Made by a program: the position numbers and the translations under genes. A stretch of 64,000 nt of DNA from Acorus gramineus (Eukaryota; Streptophyta; Magnoliopsida; Acorales; Acoraceae): positions 21,324,895-21,388,894 of the forward strand of contig CM060853.1 in the NCBI GenBank assembly GCA_030737835.1, written 5' to 3'. The notes beneath the pieces are model-generated. The model searched no databases, was not told the DNA's origin, and saw only the letters and a program-made list of their open reading frames with translations. Below, one piece after another: positions 48,149 through 60,133 of this stretch. Positions within the stretch are counted from its first letter, which is position 1, and every line of letters starts with the position of its first letter.

Positions 48149-50121
48149 CTTTTAAGAAAAAGACATAATTAAAAACATAATTATATATTGGCATGAAATT
48201 AAATAACTCATAAAAAAATATCAGATTATAAAAATCACAAAATAACAAATAAATGCTCTACAAACCACAAAAATATAAAAAACAATCCACAAAAAATCTA
48301 TATCATCTACAAAAAAATAAAAATCAAAGAATGTACAACCCATATCTATAGCCTCTAGCAATCATGCCAACTTATATTTCAAGTGATTCATGACCAAATA
48401 TTACCCTAACCATAATGAATAATCCCATGCTAAAATTGTAATTCCATCAATTTTTGTAAGTCTTCAATAAAGTTGACATATGTCCCCTCACATATTGTAC
48501 ATGCCATTTTAGAATAATGTTGAAAACACGTCAATTACTCTTTTGATACTGGCAATATTGATGGGTTTTGACTGTTCATCGCCTGTTATTTGTGGTCCAA
48601 ACACACATAAATAATCTAATGCACTTATTGTGCATACAAAAGGAAAAAGGAAGCCGTTCACTCATCAAAAGTCAATGCAAATGATAATTATCGAATGGGA
48701 CTAGCTAGAACTGATTTTTTTTTCCAATTAGAATATAATCATATCTATTTTAATAAAAGTATCAAAATATTGATTGTGAGTGCATTCTTGCCTATCCGGA
48801 CATTTTTTACCAACCCCGCATAGATTGACCCCCCGTCTCTCTTGCATTATAAGGACAACTCTGATAGATTCTCAAAATAGAAAATTGTCCCTTTGAATAC
48901 CTTTTTTTTTTCTCTATAGCCAAATCGTCCACAATTAATAGCTAGGACTATTTGAAAACTTCACTGCAAGACTAATTGAAATGCTCACTCGAGGTTGAGG
49001 TTCGCACAATCATTCATTAAATTAAATAAGTTTCATCCCATTGAAGTTGAATCCTCCATGATTTACACATCCAAAAATAAAATAAAAATAAAATAAAGAA
49101 TGGTTTACTTCTATGAGCAGTACTTGTTGCACTGTTTATTTATATATGAGCGTTGTTGTACATAATTTTTATTTCAATTCCACTTTCAGTTTTATATGTA
49201 TCAATAGAAAATTATCAGAGAACATACTCACTTTATTGAAATATATGTTTCGATAATTTTTTATATATATTTTATAAATATATTCATAAAATTCATTAAA
49301 ATATAAGTTCATGTTTCATAAAAACTTGTATCACATCCAATGAAATATATTATTTTTAAAAAGAACTCCTACCCTGAGGTACCCTACTGGATGTACGGTT
49401 CCATCACAAGATTTTCGGAAAAACATGTCAGCTTTTTAAAAACAATGTTTATGGGGATTATGAAATGCGAGAGAAATAACAAAGATAAAGCAACAACGAA
49501 AAACGTGTCATCTGTCGGCAACCGTTTGATTTTGACTCTTTCACTGGGGAATTCACCTCCACACGGATTCAACAAAGATAAGGCAACAACGAAAAACGTG
49601 TCATCTGTGGACAACCGTTTGATTTTGAATCTTTCACTGGGGAATTCGCCTCCACACGGATTCAAACAGTACCTAATAAGACTCATAACACTCTTAACCA
49701 AACTATTTTACCCAATTTGTCGAGAATGAAATTAGACGGGGTATCAATATCCAAAAAAAATCATAAAAGTCGGTATGAGATTCAGACATTGTCTTTATCA
49801 ATAAATACACATCACCTCACATGTTTGACACTTGATCCAGTAATAATTTTGGTTATTGAAAAAAGTGATTCGATCCACTGATAATTTTGGTCATTGTCAT
49901 TGAAAAAAAAACCTGATTCGGTCATATCACTCAGTCACTTAAATTTTCCTTCCTATAACTATGGCTAAACAGCGTTTCAGTCGTCTTGGTTGGTTGGCTA
50001 AACAGGTCAGAATCATTACAAAAAAATGTCTGGTCCCGCCGCCCTTCACCTGCGCGTTACATTCCGCGTTTGGTGGGTTTGTGTGAGAGAGATATTCGGG
50101 CCTGCCAAACAAAGCCAACCT
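48149..50121. other. Intergenic spacer
   Basis: AT-rich spacer without genes. Contains a 93-bp tandem duplication (49478-49663) and, at about 49150-49370, a stretch resembling those near 20800 and 25690 (AGAAAATTATCAGAG..ATACTCAC shared with 20850). The last 150 bases are the promoter side of the aspartic protease gene. Confidence 0.5.
49478..49663. repeat. 93-bp tandem duplication
   Basis: Unit AACAAAGATAARGCAACAAC...CCACACGGATTC occurs twice without gap (49478-49570, 49571-49663) with a few substitutions. The unit length is a multiple of three and the frame stays open across both, but there is no recognised domain. Confidence 0.88.
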
Positions 50122-50128
50122 TATATAA
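50122..50128 (+). promoter_or_regulatory. TATA box of the aspartic protease gene
   Basis: TATATAA 44 bases upstream of the ATG at 50172, spacing as in the RLK genes of the window. Confidence 0.65.
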
Positions 50129-50171
50129 TGCACTCTCATCGAGTGCTCTACGAGTCCACCCATCAACAACC

Positions 50172-51629
50172 ATGGCCGCTTCTCCTCAAACCCCCTCCTT
50201 CACTTCAGTGCTGCTCCTCTCTTGGCTCTTGATCAATGCCCATGGAGGAACAACACATCACATAATCAGAGTTGATTCACTCTTACCATCCACAAACTGC
50301 TCCACCTCCAAAGGTTTTGATCATTTTATTATACATGCAAAGACAGTTGGATTTCATCAGATTTTATCATTGCAATATTTTTTTTTCAATTCACGTATTT
50401 AGGTCTGCAACGGGCCTCGACACTACAAATCTCCCACCGCCATGGCCCGTGCTCTCCCTTCCCCAACAAACGCCATCCAACGCCAGCTGAGACCGTCCTC
50501 CACGACAACCCCCGCGTTGAATTCCTCCAACGCCGCAACCGCGCCCAACTCAACCCCTCCTCCGTCTCCGACGCCGCGACGACAATCCCCGCGCGGTCCG
50601 GCCGCCCGCTCGGCATCGGCAACTACATTGTAACCGTCGGGTACGGCACCCCGAAGCGCGACCTCACCGTGATCTTCGACACGGGGAGCAGCCTCAGCTG
50701 GGTCCAGTGCGAGCCCTGCCTCATCTCCTGCTACTCCCAACAAGGCCCAATCTTCAACCCCTCCACCTCGTCCTCCTACCGCAACGTCTCCTGTGACTCG
50801 ACCGACTGCGATCAAATCGGCCTCAACTGCTCCGCCTCCAACTGCCTCTACGGGGTCCAATACGGCGACAACTCTCTCACTGTAGGCTTCCTCGCCTCTG
50901 ACACGCTCACTCTCCATTCTTCCGAAGCCTTCGAAGGCTTCATCTTCGGGTGTGGCCAAGACAACGAGGGGCTCTTCAGGGGTGTCGCGGGACTTCTCGG
51001 CCTCGGCCGTGAATACGCCTCTCTCGTATCGCAAACCTCCGCCACGTTCCGCCGGGTCTTCTCCTACTGCCTCCCCTCGTCCCCCAGCTCCACTGGCTAC
51101 CTAACCTTCGGCCCCCGCTCCGGCGGCGCTGCTTTCACACCGCTGGTGTCCGGCCCCCGGTCGGACCTCTACGACGTAGCTCTGACGGCGATAAGCGTCG
51201 GCGGGCGACAACTGGCGATACCCACATCCGTCTTCACGACGGCGGGAACAATCGTCGACTCCGGCACGGTGATCACGCGGTTGCCGCCGGCGGCGTATGG
51301 GGCCCTCCGGACAGAGTTCCGGGCGGGGATGATGGGGTACCCGACGACAACGGGGAGTGGTCTGCTGGACACGTGCTATGATTTGAGTGGGTATGAAACG
51401 GTGGCGGTGCCGACGGTGACGTTTCACTTTGAAGGGGGGGGCTCTGCTTGAGTTGGAGGCGGTGGGGATAATGTATGTGTACAGTGAGAGGCAGGTGTGT
51501 TTGGGGTTCGCGGGAAATGGGAAGGAGACGGACTTGGGGATCATAGGGAACACGCAGCAGAAGACGGTGGAGGTAGTGTATGATGTCGGGTTGGGGAGGG
51601 TCGGTTTCCGGACCGGCGCTTGCAGTTGA
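50172..51629 (+). CDS. Nepenthesin-type aspartic protease (A1 family), one frameshift
   Basis: Secreted pepsin-like protease of the plant nepenthesin/CND41-like group. Exon 1 50172-50313 (hydrophobic signal peptide, SFTSVLLLSWLLINA), exon 2 50403-51629. Seen: propeptide block ISHRHGPCSPF, GNYIVTVGYGTP, first active site DTGSS (Asp 140), nepenthesin Cys-rich insert (CEPCL..CYSQQ, CSASNCLYG.QYGD), IFGCG..N.GLF.GVAGLLGLG, second active site DSGT (Asp 333), and C-terminal IGNTQQKTVEVVYDVG..RVGF. Defect: a run of eight G at 51433-51440 has one G too many; seven would read EGGALLEL and join the two frames into about 455 residues. As written the frame ends at 51451, after the second active site but before the C-terminal block. 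High GC in exon 2 contrasts with the spacers. A homopolymer error is as likely as a true mutation. Confidence 0.88.
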
Positions 51630-52601
51630 TGGTGGTACGTATGGTGTTTGCAGAAGAGATTGGGAGTTCTTTTTTTTTTATTAGTTGTGGTTTAAATTGT
51701 ACACTTGTTTGGGACTTGGGGGGGGGGGGGGGGGGGGGGGGAAGAACGTGGAGTTAAGTGTTTTTTTATGACTCATATAAATTGAAAAGAATTGAGTGTT
51801 TTCACTCAAAATGAATGTGTGTGGCTTTGAATACATATAGTTGTAAGAATTTTTTTCCTAATTTTTGTTTTTAACAGGAGATATAGATATGCTATTTTGA
51901 TTTTATTAACTAAATTCAAAGTACACTCTGAATAATGTGAGAGGAAAAGAAGAAAAAAATCAGTCAAAGTTTGAGTGGAAGAGAACCTATGAGTCTATGA
52001 CTTTTGGGATGTAAAAATGAACTAAAGATGTCTCTGTCTATCAATGATGCAAGTTAAAGTGCTTTGAGACAAGTATCATAAGCATTCCGGTGGTTGACAT
52101 CGCACATACATCACTTATACATCACTCGCCATTTCAAAGAAATCCACCAAGAAAGATGAGAGCAAGAAACCGTATTTTGTTGTAGTGCCACCCCTAGGAA
52201 ATCCTCCAAGATGGATAAGATCACAAGAATAAAGATGGACACTTTCTTTTCAAAACGGCCATTATATTCAAATCAAAACTCTATATTCCACCGTACTTGC
52301 ACGAAAGGTGTTTATAAGCAGATGCATGCATATATTAAACTTTATTCCATTCCTTGGAATCCTTCTCATATACCCAAGGAAAAAATGACCCAACTCGGTA
52401 AAAGACTATTACAAGACCCAACAACATATTTACTAGACATACCTCTACGTGACAATTACAGAACCCAACAATATTATTAATAAAACACCACTCTAAGAGA
52501 AACCAAAACAATCAAACTTGGCCACGAAGAATTACTTCATCACACTCTAAAAGAAACATGGAGAATCTTTTAAGAGCATTAATTTTTTGGTGTATGGAAT
52601 C
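51630..52601. other. Spacer between the protease and RLK-D 3' ends
   Basis: Convergent 3' flanks of the plus-strand protease and the minus-strand RLK-D. Holds a 24-G run (51718-51741). No gene or RNA recognised. Confidence 0.5.
51718..51741. repeat. Poly(G) tract, 24 G
   Basis: Uninterrupted run of 24 G in the 3' flank of the aspartic protease gene, on its coding strand. It could form G-quadruplex; its length may be inaccurate in the assembly. Confidence 0.9.
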
Positions 52602-53390
52602 TCACAGCGCAAGTGCCATTCCTGCCACCTCAGTGAGCTCCATTTTGATCTTGTTCAATCTTATCACCACATCTTTCATAGACATTCTATCCCTTGGCAC
52701 TTCTGTTGAACAGAGCAGGCCTAATTCCAGTATTGATGAAAGACATTTATGTTTGACCTGTATATATCTAGAATTGATATCATTACCCTCATCAGAGCTA
52801 ATCATATCTACGTCTCCCAAGAGATTGGCATCAACAATTTTCAATATTTCACCGGGAAATGAGTCTTCGATCCATTGCCTCATGCTTGATCCACCACTGA
52901 ACATCACATCAGTTGGCTTTGTTCTAGTGAAGGTTTCAAGAAGCAAAATTCCAAAGCTATACATGTCACCTCGTACTGATGATTTCCCTGATAGACCATA
53001 CTCTGCAAATGATTTTCAAATTGATGCACTAGTTAGAAATTTATCCAGCCCTTTGTAGCAACATAAAAGTAAACTAAATTTCATTGTGAACTAATGATCC
53101 AATAAGCACATAACAAATTAACACATGAACTACCACTAGAAAGAAAAATCTAAGGTGCTGTTTGTTTGCAACCAGTTTAAGTACTTATATGGATTAAAGC
53201 TGAAATTCAGCATTAATTGTGTTTGGTTTACCAAAAATAAGTGCTGTTTCTGTGCCTCCTTAAGTGATTTTTGGTTATAATTTTTCAGTGAACATTGGGT
53301 CGATTATTTCCCGTGAAACGCTTTCGAAGGTCGAGGATGGTCTGTGAAAAGACCCATTTGCCCCTGCAAACTTCTCCTAATTACGGGCGG

Positions 53391-53398
53391 TATTTAAA
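53391..53398 (+). promoter_or_regulatory. Likely promoter TATA box inside the Harbinger element
   Basis: TATTTAAA precedes a CT-rich leader (53418-53445). It sits 237 bp inside the left end and points toward the element's genes, but these start 3.4 kb downstream, so a long leader or intron would be needed. A candidate donor lies near 53790 (CAAAGTAATATT). Confidence 0.4.
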
Positions 53399-53538
53399 CC
53401 GACGCCCACGATCAGTTCTCCTTCTCTCTCCTTCTTCACGCTGCGCAGATGTGAAGCTCCCGACGATGCAGAAACCCTAATCGACACCATCTGAGCTCGA
53501 TTAATGGATTCTTCTGTACTGATAACCAAAATCACACA

Positions 53539-53651
53539 CCGATCCCCTTCGAGAAAACCTTGATCAACATCGACCGATCCCCTTCGAGAAAACCTAGATG
53601 AACATCGACCGATCCCCGTCGACAAAACCTTGAAGTTTGTCGACCGATCCC
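53539..53651. repeat. 35-bp tandem repeat, three units plus a partial one
   Basis: Units start CCGATCCC at 53539, 53574, 53609 and 53644 and read CCGATCCCCTTCGAGAAAAC + CTTGATCAACATCGA with few changes. Located in the putative leader of the Harbinger element, GC-richer than its surroundings; could be a transposase-binding or regulatory array. Confidence 0.8.
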
Positions 53652-56600
53652 TCACCCCGATCTGCTACCTCCTCACCTGACGTGAAGAAGATACAAGGGC
53701 CGATCTCCCTCTCACTGTCTCCAACAAACAGATCCGACACTCCGATCTGCCCCAAAGCCTCTTCTGATCTGCTCCCCAGCCGACTATCAAAGTAATATTT
53801 TCTACTTCTCCTCTGTTCATGCCTAAAAAATTACAAGATCTGTTGATCTAATGAATATGAGAGTTGACTATGAATTATATCAATGTTGGCTTGGATTTTT
53901 GTTCTGATATATATCCATTGGTTTCTTCAGGTCTGATCTTGCTAATTTTTAAATAATAAATTATCATAGGTTAAAAGGAATAAAAAGGGAAAAAGTGTTT
54001 AGGGTTTACTGCAGATTAATCTATAGGGTTTGGTCAATGAAAACATTTGTTTTGTAATTCAATGGTAGGTGATTGATTGCTTTTTGTGGTACTATCTCTG
54101 TCTTGGAACCTCCCATGGGGGTGAGTGTACTGCCTATGATCTAAAAAAGAAATGAAGCGTATGATGTTCAATCTCTCAAAATTACCTCCCTCTGTTTATC
54201 AGGTGTATTAACATCCAATGACCAAGCCTTTCGAGACCCTTAAATGAATGAAACACAATGTTTTGGTCTTTTGGGCTGTGTATAGGATCTTCATTAGGAA
54301 CTTGTGTGGAGTGATGTTAAAGAAATGGAATAAAAATACATGTACATAAGCTTCAAACAGATCAGCTAACTTGGCATAACTACAAAAAAAATTTCAAATA
54401 CACTCTAATTTCAATTCAAACTTTCAGGTTACTTGTTTGTGGTGATATTGGATTCTTTTGCTTAATTGATTTTATGTTTGCTTCAATGGTGGGGGGTTTA
54501 TAAAAATAAAATTTGGGCAGGCCATGTGTTTTACCATCTTTGATTCCTTCCTTGACGGTCAAACTTACAGTGAGGTTTTACACTAACCGAGGTGAAAAAA
54601 CAAAAAAAAAACACCTGTCTCTGTCTCTCACTATCCCTTCTCCTAACCAACCGCATGTGCATTCTTTAAGCAGATTTTGGTTTATCTATTGGCCGACCGT
54701 ATTAATGCAATTCTCTTTTGATTTCATCGTGGTTGTATTTTTTTTCATATCTGCACATGGGCCCAATAAGATGGTCTGATTCTGAATGAATTGTTTTTCA
54801 TTGGATCTGTGATTCAGCATTCGAGAAAACCAGGCATGTTTAGTTCTGACTTGATAATCTGAAGTCTGAACTGCAAACCTTTACCCATAGCTCATAACAG
54901 AATTTGCAACCACTTGATCTGAGTCCCCAGTGCTTATCTAATAAAAAAAATACCCCATATTCTGGGATAGATGTTAGGATAGTTTCTGTTTAGTTACATT
55001 TTTCTTATTGTCATCATTATTATTGTCTTCGGTGTTTCTTTGTTTTTGTGTAAGATATTACTAGGTTATCTGCACTCCATGACAACGATTGGACTGAAAA
55101 CAGATGGGTGATTTTTAGAGATGGAGGTTAATGAAATTAAAATGTATCAATGTATGGTATATACTCAACTAGACTCACTGAATGAAAATGGGATTGTTGA
55201 TGCAGTCTTTCCTTGTGTGTTTGTTTTTGTCACACCTTGTCAGTTTAAATTAATCCCACCACCTTAGGCCTTAACGTGGTGTGTACACAGTTGATAAGAG
55301 TATGAGTTTGGGGGGAGGGGGTAACATTTGTTTGTATTTGTTGTGTGGTTTTCTACTGCATTAACATGTGTCTGACTTTATGTTTGATTCATTTAGAAGA
55401 TTATGGAACGCTTGTTTTTATGTCAAAGTAGAACTACCGTGGACCCATTTGGGCAGTATGAAAATCACACTTCTGTCTGCCACCAAATGAAGTGGAACAA
55501 CTTCATATGCAGTATGAAAATCAACCATAACTTTCATGAAAAGGGGAGACAGTTGAATTATTAGTTGTCATGTAAACAACTATTTTACCTTAGAATAGCA
55601 GAATATACATCACAGCGGATGCCTCCGCTACAATACATCAATATATCTGTTTGTTCCTTGTCGACAGTGGCTAGGGGATCAGAGCTGGCAAGCTGGATAG
55701 AAAAAGTGTGTGATCATTATATAATGTTGGATGCAAAAGGAAATTCAAGAAATGTAACAAATGTTACTGTAATAAGGAGCTGATGCAAGTAAACTAGCAA
55801 GTTCTAGCTTGACAGAAAGAGTGGATGTTCAATAGTATAATGCCGAATTACATGAGAGAAGTATCAAGTCAAATTTTTCTACTGTAAGGGAGATGAGTCA
55901 ATAACTAATTCAGGAAGTTCCTAGAGACTTTTGAATTTTAGATTGCAGGCATGGGGAGCTGATTGTGAATATCCAATGTACGCTTGTGCCAATGAACATA
56001 AAAGTAAAAGCAAACAGTTTCAAGGATATCAAGTTTGCATTCTCAGGTTCTCTATCTTGTGAATAGAATAGGACAATAATTAGAAACTATTTCTGAGATA
56101 GACCTGTTCAAATTTTTAATGAGTTATCTTTTCCAGTTGAATCTGTACTCATATTAATATGGTCAGTACTTCTTGTGAAGGAGTGCAAGTGCCTTTGCAA
56201 ATATTATAATAAAGTAGTTGCAAATGCCACATATATCTGGCCTCACAAACTTTCGACTCTCATGTGAAATTGTTTGACAAGCGAAACCCAGACTGGGGAC
56301 CATTGGATTCAAACATGGAAAAGTGGAGAAATTTCTATTAATTATGGTTTCTAATACTCCAAAACCACAGGCTCAAAGCCAAATCAACTATTCAATACAT
56401 AGGCTACTTCATTTGGTGGCAGTAACAAGTGTGATTATGGTCTCTATACTTTCCATGCTTATCCTTGATGTTGTGCCCTCCAGTACCTGCATTTTTTTAC
56501 TGATTAAGAACATTAATGATCCATGTATAGGATTATTGAAACATTGTCATGCATAGATGGTTTTGTTCGAAATATAGGGATATAAATAAAGAGGCTTAGT

Positions 56601-56851
56601 TAAGTTCAACAAAATATATATACATGTCAATGAAGAAAAACCAATACTTGAAAGCTTTAATGGTATATCCTATTATTGCATTTGAAATGGTGTTTCTTCA
56701 TTATCTTCAAATGTTTTTGCATTGCATTTGATGTAGTGGACAACATCTTCTTTTGATACACTGTTCTCGATTATGTACTAATGGATTTTCACATCAATCA
56801 CATCAATCAATGGTTACAACATCTTTTTCAATTTTGTTTGGAATGTAGAAA
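53652..56851. other. Left non-coding part of the Harbinger element
   Basis: About 3.2 kb without a supported gene between the repeat array and the Myb-like ORF. Short open frames are not conserved-looking. Probably an intron or spacer of the element's transcription unit; a candidate acceptor lies just before the ORF (TTTGGAATGTAG at about 56838). Confidence 0.45.
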
Positions 56852-57853
56852 ATGGATTCTAGGATTGGTAGGGCTTCATGGAGTGCAGATATGAAAAAGC
56901 TGTTCATTGACTTGTGTTTAGAACAAGTCAAATTAGGGGGTCGGCCGGGTTCAAACTTAAAAACATCGGCATGGAAGAAGGTGAGGGAAGAGTTTAATGA
57001 CAAGAATATGACAAATTACGATCAGAGGCAATTCAAGAATTACTGGGACATGCTGAGGAAACAATGGAATGCCTGGAAGAAACTGATTTCCATAACTGGC
57101 ATAGGAGAGGTTGCCCCTGGACAAACAGTGCAGATGGACCAGGAGAGATGGGATGAGCAGATTAAGGTAATATTTATTCATTTATATGTTCTCATATTCT
57201 TGAGAAATACATAATAAATCCATTCGATATTGGGTGTACAGGCTAATCCAGAGGTGAAACAGTTCAGATACAGACCCCTTGCTCATTCTGATGAGATGGA
57301 ACAGCTGTTTGGAGGGGTCACGGCCACAGGGGAGCACCAATTCACTCCGGCCACAGGAGATTCCCTTCTCGATGATATGGGCAACTTTGCGTCCACGTCC
57401 CAGACCCCCTACCCGACTGCATCCCCATTCTCCCCCTCATCCATTCCTGAAACCCCAATGGATGACCCTGTCTGTGTTGAGGATGAGGATAATTTGAATG
57501 AACCCATATCCTCAATGAGACGCAAACGTCATTGCCCACCCAAGTCGAGGAGAAAATCAGGGGCTCAGGACTTTGTGGAGAAGATTGATGGAGTGCTTGA
57601 TCGGATTGCAGCCTCCGCTACCAGCCAAGGAAGCGCACATGCTCACGGTCCGCATGCGAGACTGGTACCACCCCCACCCACAATCGAAGAATGTTTTGCG
57701 TCCCTCCAACAGATGCCTGAAATTGACCCTGATAGTGAGCTCTATGTGCTCGCCCTGCAATTCTTTTTCAACGTCAAGCAGCGCAGGGTTTGGATGTTGG
57801 AGACCAGGCCCAGTGCGAGGATTGCACTACTCCGTTCAGTTTTCAAGCTTTAG
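56852..57853 (+). CDS. Myb/SANT-like DNA-binding protein of the Harbinger element (ORF1)
   Basis: Second protein of PIF/Harbinger transposons, needed with the transposase for nuclear import and DNA binding in studied members. Exon 1 56852-57166, exon 2 57242-57853, joined frame, 308 residues. Residues 8-75 form the Myb/SANT-like domain (ASWSADMKKLFIDLCLEQV, GRPGSNLKTSAWKKV, FKNYWDMLRKQWNAWKKL), followed by a low-complexity Pro/Ser/Thr region (about 145-180), a basic patch RRKRHCPPKSRRK that fits a nuclear signal, and a C-terminal helix-rich end (ECFASLQQMPEIDPDSELYV..). Plant single-copy relatives exist (LIMYB/At2g24960-like), but position inside the element and beside the transposase favours ORF1. 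Confidence 0.9.
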
Positions 57854-57939
57854 GTGTCTTGATTTTGATGGTGATGATGGATTCTAGTGCTCTGGTACTT
57901 TTGAACTTGTATGGATGATTGTGTTATGTTTATTCTGAA

Positions 57940-58230
57940 CATCGTGTGTATGTTTATGTTTATGTTTATGTATGGATTTTTATGAGTATTTTTAGGTATA
58001 TGTATGGATGTTTCTAAGTATTTTTAGGCACCAATGAATGTATGGATGATTATGTTTAGGTTTATGTATGGATGTTTAATAGTATTTTCAGGTTGTTGCA
58101 TGGATGTTTAATAGTATTTTCAGGTTGTTGCATGGATGTTTAATGGTATTTTTAGGGTAATGTGTGGATGATTATGTTTATTGCTTCATGTGTGGATGAT
58201 TATGTTTATTGCTTCATGTATGGATGATGT
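57940..58230. repeat. Minisatellite-like array between ORF1 and the transposase
   Basis: Many repeats of TATGGATGTTTAT/TGTTTATG-type words, including two neighbouring copies of GGTTGTTGCATGGATGTTTA near 58090-58140. Non-coding spacer downstream of ORF1. Confidence 0.7.
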
Positions 58231-58370
58231 GCTTTTAATAGATATGTGGGGAAATGATTGTTTATGTTCGTATAGGGACTTTGCGTCCACTTTTTAAATG
58301 TAGGGAAAATTATGATGGACATGAACTGATGGATTGTAGTGCAATGTTTTTGTTTATGTGTGTTTTAGGA

Positions 58371-59624
58371 ATGGGTCCAGAGTATGAGATCCTAGTTATT
58401 ATGGTCATATATTTCATACAGGATCATCTTGATCAACAATGGGCACGAAGAATAGTTCATGATTCTAGTTTAAGTGGGGCTGAATATATGAGTGCGATAC
58501 TCGATGGACACCCACGCCCGTGTCTTGAATTATTTCGCATGGAACAGGCAGTGTTCAAGGCATTGGTTAAAGAATTCCGAGATGAAGGATGGTTGAAAGA
58601 CACGAATAACGTATTTGTTGAAGAACAAGTGGGTATCTTCCTACTAATTGTTGGACATAACGCGAGGAACAGAGTTTGCCAGGACCGCTTCCAACACTCC
58701 GGGGAGACCATATCCCGATATTTCAGGAAGGTCCTAAAAGCTTGTTTGAAACTGAGTGAACGAATTATCCAACCACCAGATTTCTCTCACATACCCGACC
58801 AAATTTTGAATAGCTCAAGATTTTATCCTGCATTCAAGGTAATCATAATTTCATTTATTTGGCCTCTAATAATTTTTGATGTGCTTTTAAACCTGATCAT
58901 CATTAGTGAAGGTGAACTCATTTGGGTTAGTATTCCGTTTTTATAGGATTGCATCGGCGCGCTGGATGGAACTCTGGTCCATGCAATCATAGATAGGGAT
59001 AACCAAGTTCCATACAGGGGCCGAAAGGGAGATTGCATGCAAAATGTGCTTGCCGTGTGCTCTTTTGACATGCTATTTACTTATGTAATGGCGGGATGGG
59101 AAGGAACTGCTCATGATTCGCGCATCCTGTCGGAGACCATTCGAGACCCTGCCAAAAAGTTCCCATTGCCCCCCCCAGGAAAATATTATCTAGTGGATGC
59201 TGGATATACAAATAAAAGGGGATTTATTGCACCTTACCGGAATGTAAGGTATTGGTTGGGAGATTATAGGGGGCGTGCAACACCTCAAAACAAAGAGGAG
59301 GTGTTCAATCAGTTGCACTCATCGTTGCGGAATGTGATTGAACGCACATTTGGTGTGTGGAAGGCGCGATTCCCCATTTTGAAGAGAATGGCATCTTATC
59401 CATTTGATATCCAAGTACGGATAGTTCCCGCAACTATGGCTATTCACAATTTTATCAGAAAGAAAAAGCTACATGATTCTCTGTTCGAGCAGTTTCAGAG
59501 TACCACAGTTGATGAGGATCGTACCACTGAGCAGCTGTACCCCGTCATCCGACCTGACAACGATCAACAAGAAATGAATCGAGTGCGGGATGAGATTGCT
59601 AATCTGCTAGTGTCTAGGCGTTGA
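58371..59624 (+). CDS. PIF/Harbinger DDE transposase (HARBI1-like nuclease)
   Basis: Cuts and joins the element ends. Exon 1 58371-58838, exon 2 58947-59624; the junction (AAG|GTAATC ... TTATAG|GAT) keeps frame and gives 381 residues, near the usual length of plant PIF transposases. N-terminal helix-turn-helix-like part (VEEQVGIFLLIVGHN..., HSGETISRYFRKVL..), then DDE_Tnp_4 core: Asp163 in GALDGT, Asp213 in AGWEGTAHDSR, Glu288 in RNVIERTFGVWKARF. All three catalytic residues are present and no stop interrupts. The start at MGPEYEILV is chosen by family resemblance; the same frame stays open up to an ATG at 58254, and a TTTTAG just before 58369 could also be an acceptor. Confidence 0.93.
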
Positions 59625-59701
59625 TGCACTGTTTGTTGTATTCCTACCTATGTATGTACATTATACTGATGTATGTATGATGTGAAAATATTTTGGACAG
59701 C

Positions 59702-60133
59702 ATGAAGAACGCTCATTCTGAGATTCGATGTGCTTGTGGCCGAGGACCAATGACCCTTCATATGGCACGGACAGATAAGAACTATGGGCGGTGGTTCTTT
59801 AGGTGCCCTGCGAGATTGGTACGTGTCCATTTTTGTTGTGCACTTGTTTTTACTGATACATATTAATTTTTTTTTTTTTATTGTTTTCATATTGATTTGT
59901 ATATTTTGGCGTGGATGCAGGACCATAGTAATTCTTTCATGTGGGCAGATACATTGCCAAGGGCTTTGGGAGAGTTTCAAGATAACCAACCGCAAATCCA
60001 TAGGAAGGTGGATAAGGACAACGTAGGACCACGACCAACGGGTTTAATGATTTTCGGATGTTGTGCATGCTTTTGTATAATGTTGTTGGTGTTTGTTATC
60101 TTCTTTTTGCTTTTAATCCTAGCTGTCAAGTAG
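59702..60133 (+). CDS. Small GRF-type zinc finger protein with C-terminal membrane helix, inside the Harbinger element
   Basis: Exon 1 59702-59818, exon 2 59921-60133; GT-AG splice with joined frame gives 109 residues. Residues 10-42 read CACGRGPMTLHMARTDKNYG and RWFFRCPAR, the pattern of GRF zinc fingers (Cys-x-Cys, then G-R-F-like core and Cys35), which bind single-stranded nucleic acid in known proteins such as topoisomerase 3-alpha and APE2. Residues about 81-108 are strongly hydrophobic (FGCCACFCIMLLVFVIFFLL), a single membrane anchor. It starts 77 bp after the transposase stop, same strand. Plants have families of similar short GRF/membrane proteins. Whether this one belongs to the element or was captured is unknown. 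The join rests on splice signals only. Confidence 0.75.

Noticed and set aside
50423-51034. 203-codon minus-strand frame within the aspartic protease gene
   Set aside because: Shadow frame of GC-rich coding sequence; the plus strand has all protease motifs.
53377-53655. Minus-strand frame over the 35-bp repeat array in the Harbinger element
   Set aside because: Repeat length does not keep a conserved frame and no domain is visible.
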